Assembly: GCA_029204045.2 (NCBI GenBank)
Contig: CM055060.1
Coordinates: 51,543,378 to 51,607,377, forward strand
Length of the DNA: 64,000 nt
Reading direction: 5' to 3'
Source: Tillandsia leiboldiana
Taxonomy: Eukaryota > Streptophyta > Magnoliopsida > Poales > Bromeliaceae
Under the pieces are notes generated by a model. It worked only from the letters and a program-made list of their open reading frames with translations, was not told the origin of the DNA and made no database searches. Positions 55,663 through 64,000 of the stretch are shown one piece after another. Position 1 is the stretch's first letter, and the number at the start of each line of letters is the position of its first letter. Both the position numbers and the translations under genes were made by a program.

Positions 55663-58600
55663 TCCTCCCCCACTAAAGAAAGTTTCATCCTCGAAACTAG
55701 TTCAATTCCACCAGGAGTCACAAACAACACGGGTAAGTACTCAACATCATCATCATCATCAGCTCCTAAGTCATCACTCACTCCCCGTGATTACTCATAA
55801 ACAATAATAACAGCAACATCTAGTACGGCATAGCCCGATTGCGCAATTCCTCCACTCACGAGCCAGAATTCGCAACGGGCGTCCCTCGTACTCCAAACAC
55901 TCATAGATCACAAAGGGGCGAGTTAATCACGGGCGAGGGATCCAAAAACACATTACTCCTGAGCTGAGACGTGAAATCCCAAAGGGGCTCCAATAAAAGG
56001 CTGGGGGAAACGGAAATAACCACTAGTGCAACACGCACCAAACCACATCCTGTGTCTACTCAACCAAGGCCACCCGAAGTATACCCACACTTTTATCCAA
56101 TAAGGAAAAGAATCCAATAAGCTGGGGTCTTCACTCAGTTACTTCCCGATCAAAAATCACCCGAGTGGACTACAAACTCGCGGGCTACCCTCAAAAGTGA
56201 TCCTCAAGAGACACAATCTCAAGCCACAGTTGGTCACTCAACATGCCAACATAACCCCAACGGACCCACGGGTCAAAGTCGATCTCTCAGCTAATAAAGG
56301 ACACCCTGACGGGGACCAAACCATCAGTGAACGGGACTGAAAACTAGCCCGAAAGGCGATCATAATGCTGATGCCCAACTCGCGGTCAAAAGTCCGAACC
56401 ATCAACGACAATCCGCGAAAATCCCATTCAAGATGCTGAAAACTGTAGGCTCCACTGATGCCGCATGGTAGAAACTGTAACTAAAGCTGAAATCTTATCT
56501 ACCATATAGTACCGAATAGAAATGCTGAGTAATCAGGACTGATAGCCAAGCAGGCATGGCCTACGCACAGGTATATCAATCAAAGCCGGAAATAATAGGC
56601 GTATTGAAAGGCTCAACTGTGGGATCCAAGCTGCCTGCAAAACAGCGGTTCGTCCTGCCACAATACTCATAGGGTCGGACTAATGAAGTGTGGACCGAAA
56701 ATCAACCCACAGTTACTCTACAGCCACAATGGGAGGCATCACTAAAACACACAAATCCATCTCCCAACACTGGAATTACTAGCATTGGCGCTGGTATCAG
56801 TCTCATTATCCATTGGCCATGCCCTCTCGGCACTGCCAAGTCTAAGAAGCTCCTCCCCTCAAGAATAAATGTTGGTTTCAGCCAAACTCAAATAACATCC
56901 ATTTGGTCGGATTCCACCGCCACTCCAATGGCTAGAATAAGGTGACCCAAAAGGCATGCACTTGGAGCTAAAACTTGTACCTCAATAACTTGGCATACAA
57001 CTTCATCCATACAGGTATGGTAGCACATCCACAAAGTGCTCCTCGTGCTCCAAGTCGCTCTGGGAGTAAAGCAAATATCCTTGGGGAACACCACTCCCAA
57101 TCCGTCCAAGCACAACTAGGACATACAATTCCTCAAATCTTGAAGTCGACAGGGTATTCGTCATTCCATTGAGCCTCACTATAAGCTCATAATGCCCCTA
57201 CCGTGTCCTGAACTCCATCTAGGCGAAGTCATCGGCTGTCTAATTCCAAGTAGGTGCTCGCATCATACACTAACTGCCGGAGTATAACTCCATCAAAAGG
57301 TCCTAGATACCGCCCGGACCTGTCTACACTCGAACCATAAAAGGACCCTCACAGTCGTGTATAAACGACGTGGCATCACCACCGTATACCAACGGCGTGG
57401 CACTAGGTCAAACAGACCCCTCGATCCATCAGATCTTGCAACTGTACCATCAGCTCTCTCAGCTCTACAGGCGATATCCAATGAGGTGCTGCCGAGGGTG
57501 GCGCGGTTCCCCGAACCACGTCAAACGTAATCTCTATCTCCCTAACCGGCGGCATTACCAACAACTAAGGTGAAATCACACCCGGGATCTCATGGGCAAC
57601 AAAGATATCCCTGAGCCCCGGTGCCGCCGTAAGCAGCTCTCACACTGTCACTAAAACCTGAGTGCTCTAACAATCTCAACAAGCAAGCCTCCTATTGTCC
57701 GCCTTGCCGAAGATCAAAGTCCTCTCTTTCCGCAGCCGAACATCCTGTGGCATTGTGCCCATCAATCTCAAGCATAGGGTTAAAACACCGAATTGCTACA
57801 ATTTCCAATGATTCTGCCAGTAACTCGCGGTCTCGGCCGCACTGGACATGATCCAAAAGCCTCCTCCACGTGCACGACAACAACAGGAACCTGTACCTCT
57901 AGTGCACGTGGTAACAAATCTGCCTCTAGCCATGCAAGAGTGGAACATGCTCTAACTCTGACTACTGTGGTGAAATCCCACCTGCGACACTCGATCCACT
58001 ACCGTGGCGCCCTCCAACCGGGCGGCACAGATTCATCCGCTCAAAGCAAGTGGTTGTTGCTCAATCTGCCTGAAAATCAGGACTATCCACAAGGGAGCAC
58101 GACCTCTGTCTCTGATCACATTGAGGCGACGAATAAGGTCCTCCACAGATAACAAATCCACGCTACCGCTGCGCCACTCTGATATAAATACTGATGCTGC
58201 CTTCGGGGTCCACCTGATCTCCGGCATCTCGGGAACTCGTTATCCTGGAGAAAGAAATCAGAAATGCCTCTGCCGGCCGATCTGTCCTCCATCACTCGGC
58301 GCCAAGTGCCAAAATCCAGAACTCGCCTTTGGCGGCAGATCCCTATCCAAAGGAACTGCAGCGCCACGCTCCATACACAATGCCTACTCCAACGAGGAGT
58401 CCAAACCTACAATGGAGGGACTGAATAACTGAAAGGTGTCCTGGCGCAATCCACTCCCTGTCTCATATATCCTATGCGCCTCGTCCCTCGAATCTGGAGC
58501 GCGTAGTTCAACAACTACATAAACTCTCTGGCACAGGGAGGCTCTCAATTGATCACTCCATCACCACCAACCACGACTCTGGCTCCAAAGGCTCCAAACT

Positions 58601-59214
58601 CAATCTTACGAGTCGGGGTGGTTCATCTGCCAAATCTGGCTCAGTAGATCGATCATGTCCCACAGCTCCTCTGCTGTCAACTATCCACCCTGCCTCGGTG
58701 CCTCGACACTAAACATTGGCACAGAGGGGGTTACTCAGTGCCCTGACAACTGTGTCACCAAGACCAGCTGCTCACTCGGCCGCTGATAAGCCTCTGATAA
58801 TCCTGTCATCTGGGTCCGGAGTTCTCTGACCTCAATCCGGGTATCCGGCCCAAAACCAACTTCTCAAGCTCAACTGCTATGACAGGATGCACACGGGTCA
58901 CAACCCAGCGTCGGGGAGGCACAGCTCGCCACAACGAAACCACAAAACAGCACACAACAGTGCTCGACCCAATCCAGCGAAAGTCTAAAGCATGTCACCC
59001 ATTCCACAGCATTATGTTGTCTGTAGCCAACATAATCACCTAGGAGAATAAACATGCCAATCACTCCTCCCGTCCCTTGGGAGAGGTATAAAGCTCAATC
59101 AGGACTCTCGCTAAAAGTCACGACTCTCACAAAGTCAACCAAGGGTCAAACCATAAGCCTAGGGTTTCTAAGTCCACCATGACCTTCAACCTAGGCTCTG
59201 ATACCACTCTAATC
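55663..59214 (-). pseudogene. decayed Gypsy gag-pol of element F
   Basis: Read on the minus strand from the primer site (near 59200): a B-like leader; gag remnants around 58.5-58.9 kb (LRTQMTGLSEAY, DLLSQIW and EPESWL echo B's gag); a pre-RT/RT segment around 57.39-57.56 kb (PPVREIEITFDVVRGTAPPS, then VELRELMVQLQDLMDRG); RT scraps around 57.0-57.2 kb (VGHYELIV, DLEHEEHF); and an integrase C-terminal scrap near 55.85-55.93 kb. Frames change repeatedly and stops are dense, so nothing is functional. Small plus-strand frames here are not supported. Confidence 0.7.
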
Positions 59215-59723
59215 TGTCACGCCCCGGGGTCGAAACTGCGACCTGGGCTCGCCAACAGATCCGCCACCTATGCCATCCTGCATAAGCGAAGCGTCCTACC
59301 TGCAAGAAAAGTACTACAGCTAAACAGATATCAGAGCTATAAATAAAAATCTACTGTATAACTAAAATCAATCACTGTACAACTGGAAATAATACAACAG
59401 TGTCCGCTCCCAAAAATAATAATAATACAATATCCTCAAATACCAGCTCTGAACCCAACCGGGAGGTAACTCCAATACATACATCAGTGTATAGTCTCTC
59501 AATACATAATATATCCTCACTACATCAGTCTCTCAAAAGAGGGAAAAATAAAACAACTAATCTACTGAAGATCTCCTCTGAAGGGTACCGCTACTCTCCA
59601 ACGACGGGTAGGGATCAAGCACGCGACTCCCTCGCCGAACAACCACCACAGAATCCGCAACACCCGCTAAGACTCTGCAAAACAAAGGAGAGGAAGGAAA
59701 AAGGAGGGGGAAGACCCCCAAAG
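59215..59723 (-). repeat. 5' LTR of element F, truncated
   Basis: Nearly identical to 52009-52517 in the 3' LTR, starting TGTCACGCCCCGGGG and stopping at GACCCCCAAAG, where LTR G begins. The high identity implies F is fairly young although its interior coding sequence is badly decayed. Confidence 0.92.
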
Positions 59724-59780
59724 TGTCACGCCCCGAGTCCGCCAATTTGTACGGTTCGGGCACGCCAACAGACCCGCCAA

Positions 59781-60212
59781 TCGGGTAAGACATTTTCCTA
59801 CCCGAAAGGAACGGTAACATCCATAATAACACAACAAGTGTATGCGGAAGCTCAATATCAGAGTACTAAAATCACTACAAATTTAAAACTTTCATTCAAC
59901 AACAATTAGTTAATGTGGAAATGAAAGCATACCAGAGTGAACCATGCATTACTTTATTACACTTTACATTTCTGAACTTGCAATATAAAATTATTACAAT
60001 TCTTTTACACAAATTCCTCACCATACAAGGTTCACTCAAGCAATATAAAAATGGGATACCTCTGCCAGACCCTCTAGGTCTCTATGCTGCTGGGCCCTTG
60101 CCCCTGTCGTATACCTCGCCGTCTGCCTCTGAACCGTCGCGATCGCTGCATCCATACCTGAACCTGTGGGGGGGGATCACCCAAGGGGTGTGAGAACTAC
60201 GACAGAGTTCCC
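59781..60212 (-). promoter_or_regulatory. conserved stem-loops II and I in LTR G
   Basis: Minus strand: TCGGGTAGG with CTTACCCGA (59781-59805) gives nine pairs with one G-U; GGGAACT with AGTTCTC (60192-60212) gives seven pairs with one G-U. On the plus strand the same positions would be A-C mismatches, so the pairing favours the sense RNA. Confidence 0.62.
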
Positions 60213-60499
60213 AGTGGGTTCAACCACCGAGAAAAAGTGTCCTACACCACTTGGTCCAATGGAAGCAATAATAATAGTGCTAGGAAACTAAATCCTCAAT
60301 ATCAAAATGCAGCTATGCAATATAACATATCACTACACTATCTGTGTATAACCATCTACCCAGCACTACTCTGTCTAGCCACACTAGGCAACTAACCACG
60401 AAATCGGCCACTAAGCCGCTGTATACTGGGTTACCCTAACCCGGCCGCCTTAGTCACTCTCTGTTCTTTTTATTCTTTACCCTATGGTGGTTTAATTTA

Positions 60500-61160
60500 A
60501 GTTAACCCTCAGAAATTCTTATCCAACGGGCCCCAGCCCGGTAGTCCTGCTACCATCAGATAAGATTTCTAAGGTTGCCGATAACACTCGCAAGTGTTAC
60601 CCCGTCCTGCCGGGGGGACTTGTCATACGGGACACTGCCCGATAGGGTCACTGCCCAACTCTGACAAGAGTACTCTAGAACCTGTCTTACGGGTCGCTGC
60701 CCGGGAGAGGGACCCTGTCCAACTCCGACAGTTGTACGTTCACCCCCGGAGGTACGCCCATTTTATCTTTTTCTTTTCTTTTCTTTCTCTTTTCTTTTCT
60801 TTCTCTTTTCTTTCTCTTTTCTTTCTCTTTTACTTTAGCACTTGGCCTCTTTGCTCTTAACACTTGCTTTTCTGTCTTATACGAGCTTTTAGCTCCCTTT
60901 TTGCCACTGGCAATCTCTTTCTTTAAGCATTTAGCTCTTTACTTTCACTTTTAGCCTTTCGAAAGTACCTCGTCCGACGGGTCACTGCCCAGGGAGTCCT
61001 GCTCCACAATGACGAGTCTCAAATTCGAAGGCGCCCTTTACATTCTCGATATGCTCTTTTAGCCGCTTTTAGCTTGCTATTAAACTTTACCTTTTACATT
61101 TATTACCTCTTATCCTAGGTCTTGCCATAAGGATAATTAGAGAGTCTCCTGGACTCTTAA
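60500..61160 (-). repeat. multi-branch stem-loop cluster in LTR G
   Basis: Pairs seen in order: an outer AGAAATTCTTATC/GATAAGATTTCT stem enclosing CGGGC/GCCCG and GGTAG/CTACC; TAACACT/AGTGTTA (60582-60599); CCCCG/CGGGG (60600-60615); CTTGTCA/TGACAAG (60619-60668) enclosing CGGG/CCCG and GGG/CCC; palindrome AGAGTACTCT; CTGTC/GACAG (60682-60731) enclosing CGGG/CCCG; CTCGTC/GACGAG (60969-61016) enclosing GGG/CCC and GGAG/CTCC; TTATCCT/AGGATAA (61110-61136); AGAGTC/GACTCT (61141-61157). A (TTTTCTTTCTC)n pyrimidine tract lies at 60767-60835. Confidence 0.6.
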
Positions 61161-61267
61161 ACATTTCACCTTCATTTATTTAACTCAAATTGAAGTTAAA
61201 GTTATTGTACATTTGCCCAGACACCCTATGACTTTCTAGGGTTATATTTGATCAACTCTTTAACCTT

Positions 61268-62191
61268 GGGATCTTATCCCACTTTCCTGATTCCTCACTG
61301 AATCCTAGAGTTAACTTAACTCTATTTTCCTGCTTCACCATTAACTTAGAGTTACACTGACTCTAATTCCATGTTCCACTGTTATCTTAGAATTACATTG
61401 ACTCTACTTTTCTGTTTTCCCTTTCATATCTCCACACTTGATCCATTTTTCCCTTCTCTTAATTCCTTACTGAATCCTAGAGTTAACTTAACTCTATTTT
61501 TCTGTTCCACTTTTAGCTTAGAGTTACACTGACTCTAATCTCCTGTTCCACTTTTATCTTAGAGTTACACTGACTCTAATTTCCTGTCTGTGAGTTTAAA
61601 CTCCTCTGGATCACCTTAGGTTCCCTTTACCTAAGTTCCATGTCATACTCATCCTAGAGTTCCTTGACTCTATGTTGATCACTAGTTCACCTTAGGTTCT
61701 CTTTACCTAAGTTCCATGTCATATACACCTAGAGTTTTCTGACTCTATGTTGATCACTCTATCCAGTGTCCTTAGGTTATCACCTAAGACCATGCCACTC
61801 ATCCTTCCTAGGATAACTCCTAAGTTGATGTCACTCGTCAAACCCCTAAACTAGGTTTTCTCCTAGTCTTACTACCAACAAGTTCTGTTCCCTTATGTCA
61901 CATGGTTCCTAGGGTTGTACCCTAACATGATCACAGTCATCAAGTAATTACTCATTTCTACGCATGCAATTATTTTCATATCCATCATAAAAATAATATT
62001 TATCCTCTAAGTCCTTTTTGCACATGAAAATGAATTATCTTCTTTTGGCAACTGACAGTTGCATTTATCATCTGTGTCCATCTACACATACAAATTTATC
62101 CCCTATTGTGGATAAATCATAAATATCACTTTTCCTCTAAATTTCTCTACACATGCACATATATCATCTGTTATTGGCAACCAACAGTTGC
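61268..62191 (-). repeat. chain of short stem-loops in LTR G
   Basis: Consecutive inverted repeats with 3-9-nt loops include GGGAT/ATCCC (61268), TAGAGTTAA/TTAACTCTA (61306 and again 61479), TTAGAGT/ACTCTAA (several, about 61346-61580), GAGTTTAAACTC (61592), CTTAGGT/ACCTAAG (61615, 61691 and 61771), TAGAGT/ACTCTA (61655, 61730), a CTTAGGA-type pair (61807), ACTAGG/CCTAGT (61850), TAGGGT/ACCCTA (61910), GCAACT/AGTTGC (62048), ATTTATCC/GGATAAAT (62094) and GCAAC/GTTGC (62177). Arms differ between units but remain complementary. Confidence 0.65.
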
Positions 62192-62400
62192 TCTTTTCAT
62201 CTGTGTTCCTCTAAACATGCAATCTTATTCATAATTACCTAACGCATCTAACAGGCTACTATCATGCTTCGAATCGAAAAGCAAAGGAGCAAGGGGAGAG
62301 GTCACCCATTTTCGGCAGAATTCCCCACCTTGTAGTGTACCCAATTGCTTGTAAACACTTGCAATTGGTCTCCGCGCGATTCCACTTGTCTCCTCGAGCT

Positions 62401-63095
62401 TGCACGCAAAACGGTGCACATCCCTCGAGTCCGCACGCAAAACGGTGCACGTCCTACAATCCTGCACGCAAAACGATGCATGTCATTAAAAATCCATACG
62501 TAATACTAGTGCGCGCCACTTCAGCCGGCACGCAAAACGATGCGCGGCAACACGATCTGTACGCGAAACGGTGTACGTACCTCCAATCTGCACGCAAAAC
62601 GGTGCACGTCTGACTGTAGGGTTGCACGCAAAATGGTGCATATTTTTCCTTGCCCTGCACGAAAAATGATGCACAACATTAGGATCGGCACGCAAAACTG
62701 TGCGCGACAACACGAACTGCACGCGAAACGATGCACGTACCTCGAAACCGCACGCAAAACGGTGCACATCTGACTGTAGGGTTGCACGCAAAACGGTGCA
62801 TATTTTTCCTTGCCCTGCACGAAAAATGATGCACAACATTAGGATCGGCACGCAAAACTGTGCGCGACAACACGAACTGCACGCGAAACGGTGCACGTAC
62901 CTCGAAACCGCACGCAAAACGGTGCATATCTGACTGTAGGATTGCACGCAAAACGGTGCAGATTTTTCCCTAGCCCTGCACGAAAATGATGCAAACCATC
63001 AGATTCTACACGCGAAACTGCGCGCATTGGTCCAACCCGCACGCAAAACGGAGCACTTACCTCGTGTCGGCACGCAAAACGAGACGTGCCAAAAA
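62401..63095. repeat. hairpin minisatellite TGCACGCAAAACGGTGCA, about 22 units
   Basis: The motif has arms TGCAC and GTGCA around an 8-nt centre and recurs about every 31 bp with 12-15 bp spacers. A five-unit block repeats at about 160 bp: the CTGCACGCAAAACGGTGCAC unit at 62588, its counterpart at 62748 and again near 62908. Units vary (GGCACGCAAAACTGTGCG, CTGTACGCGAAACGGTGTAC). Long open frames on both strands arise from the repeat. It lies inside LTR G. Confidence 0.92.
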
Positions 63096-63754
63096 CGCCC
63101 GCAAAACTCGAGCAGTAAGACGGCACAGAGAAGTTGGGTCCCTAACATGCATGTGGGCAAAGGGGTCAAACCCATAATCCAAAAGGGAGTATAGAAACTG
63201 TGCCGAAATACCACAAAAATATAACAAACGGCCTACCTTGACGGCATCGCGTAGTCCATCTGGCTTTTTGGAGCATTTTGCACGCTCCACGATGCCCACA
63301 ATGCCTCGCCGCAACACTCCCCGACCTTCTCCCTCACTCTCCCTCACTCTCGGATGAAGAAGGAAGATGAAGAAGGAAACGAAGAAGGAGAAGAAGTGGC
63401 TTGCGGGGAGGAAGAAGAAGAAGAAAAAGAGGAAAAGGGGAGGGGGCGGTCCATGGTGCACGGTGCATCGTGCACCGGCCGGTGCACCACACCCACCCGG
63501 GTGCACCCGGCCCACGCAAGAGGAAGGGCGGCCACGTGGCCGCGTCCCGCACATTAGTGCGCGCCAGCTGTGCGCATTGCACAGCGCATCCCGCGTCTTG
63601 GAAATCCGTTTTTGTCTCGTTTTCTGTCTTTTTTTTGTCCGTTTCCGTCCAAACTTGACAGGCGGCTTCGTTTCAGCTTAATTTACCACAGAAAAATTTA
63701 AATTTTCAGTTTGGACCATTTCTGGGTCACCAAAGTCCTATTGTGTCCAGAATC
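63096..63754 (-). other. leader/promoter part of LTR G
   Basis: Between the hairpin array and the tandem duplication lie a donor-like site on the minus strand (CAAG/GTAGGCC near 63235), a GAAGAAG-rich tract (63350-63440), paired GTGCACCGGCCGGTGCAC-like palindromes (about 63455-63490) and a GGCCACGTGGCC box (63530-63541). No gene is supported, and a TATA box was not found. Confidence 0.5.
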
Positions 63755-63978
63755 ATTGGCGGACCCCGTTCTCGCAATCCGGGTATCCGATCAACACGAA
63801 ATTTTTACTGTGACCTTAAAACATAATTACACAGCTCCTGTAATTTTCTCAGAATTTTTCGACACTGTTGGCGGAGCCCGTTCTCACTATCGGGTATCCG
63901 ATCAACGCGAAACTTTTTCTGTGATCTTAAAACATATTTACGGGACTCCCGTAATTTTCTCGGAATTTTCCGACACTG
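63755..63978. repeat. ~113-bp tandem duplication with a stem-loop in each unit
   Basis: TTGGCGGACCCCGTTCTC near 63757 recurs as TTGGCGGAGCCCGTTCTC near 63868, with the rest collinear. The first unit has AATTACA/TGTAATT (63825-63845). The second has TTACGGG/CCCGTAA (63938-63954). The arms differ but still pair. Confidence 0.8.
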
Positions 63979-64000
63979 CGAATTTTGCACTAAAAATCTA

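Larger units (their letters stand above)
52009..59723 (-). mobile_element. Gypsy element 'F', minus strand, 5' LTR truncated
   Basis: The 3' LTR is 52009-55662, the interior 55663-59214, and the 5' LTR starts at 59215 and is cut by LTR G at 59723. On the minus strand the interior ends in a Gypsy-like purine tract (AGTGGGGGAGGA) directly before the LTR start TGTGAGGACC. It begins with the primer site TGGTATCAGAGCC. The leader after the primer site resembles that of element B, so F and B belong to one family. The pentamer TTATA before 52009 is the candidate target site. Confidence 0.85.
59724..64000 (-). mobile_element. giant LTR 'G', minus strand, runs off the window
   Basis: It starts TGTCACGCCCCGAGTCC at 59724 inside F's 5' LTR and shows no end before 64000, so it is at least 4.28 kb. 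Shared family marks on the minus strand: end ..GGGGCGTGACA, stem-loop II at 59781-59805, stem-loop I at 60192-60212, and acceptor-like CCCACAG/GTTCAG at 60164. Beyond these lies a 2.6-kb chain of short stem-loops (60.5-63.1 kb), then a purine/pyrimidine-rich leader with a donor-like CAAG/GTAGGCC (near 63235), and a CG-rich region. No coding sequence is supported. Confidence 0.82.

Noticed and set aside
62486..62951. Cys/Arg/Val-rich minus-strand frames of 77-153 codons
   Set aside because: They are translations of the 31-bp minisatellite in several frames. No start context or family motif is seen.
62401..63095. CRISPR-like appearance (18-bp repeat, 12-15-bp spacers)
   Set aside because: Plant nuclear retrotransposon context, short spacers that themselves repeat in a 160-bp period, degenerate repeats and no cas genes.

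Overview
This window looks like intergenic heterochromatin from a large plant nuclear genome. It is packed with nested LTR retrotransposons, and no host protein-coding gene, tRNA or complete rRNA gene is visible. The retroelement families are typical of plants: Ty3/Gypsy pol with a chromodomain-like tail, a Copia-type gag with UBN2-like and CCHC segments, and primer sites of the initiator-tRNA-Met type. The very GC-rich LTR promoters make a monocot plausible (pineapple-like as a guess), but nothing here fixes the species.

Layout. 1-3911: AT-rich DNA with a short tandem repeat, a 30-bp palindrome, a foldback element and a candidate inverted-repeat DNA element. 3912-21266 and 21367-39028 are the same segment seen twice, on either side of exactly 100 Ns. 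The homology starts at the first base after the gap and ends at the last base before it, so the simplest reading is two contigs with an unmerged overlap, not a biological duplication. In order the segment holds: an 84-bp repeat array, a truncated MITE, a minus-strand 1-kb LTR, a solo LTR ('C') with a second solo LTR of family 'D' inside it (AGGGC target duplication), a truncated minus-strand LTR ('H'), the first part of a giant LTR ('B'), and a Copia-type element carrying only gag. In the second copy that element is complete, 33379-39383, with target duplication GTGGC.

39389-64000 continues the nest. The rest of LTR B, its primer site and a broken Gypsy gag are followed by Gypsy element D (42588-50371), inserted in B's gag. 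D has a decayed gag with duplicated zinc knuckles, a 5S-rRNA-like fragment, RT/RNase H and an almost full integrase. LTR E is inserted in D's 3' LTR. Minus-strand Gypsy element F (52009-59723) is inserted in E. LTR G (59724 to the end, minus strand) is inserted in F's 5' LTR. The insertion order is H, then B, then (Copia and D), then E, F and G.

The most interesting signal is in non-coding DNA. The giant LTRs B, C, E, F, G and H share an architecture: TGT..ACA ends, G-box-rich promoter, TATA box and splice-like sites. Near the 3' end five of them (B, C, F, G, H) also share stem-loops whose sequences differ but whose pairing is kept, with G-U wobbles on the transcribed strand. LTR G takes this further: about 60.5-63.1 kb is an almost unbroken chain of short stem-loops, including three multi-branch units with different but self-complementary outer stems and about 22 copies of a hairpin motif with a 160-bp higher-order period. 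All pairing was read by eye; no folding, covariation or database search was run.
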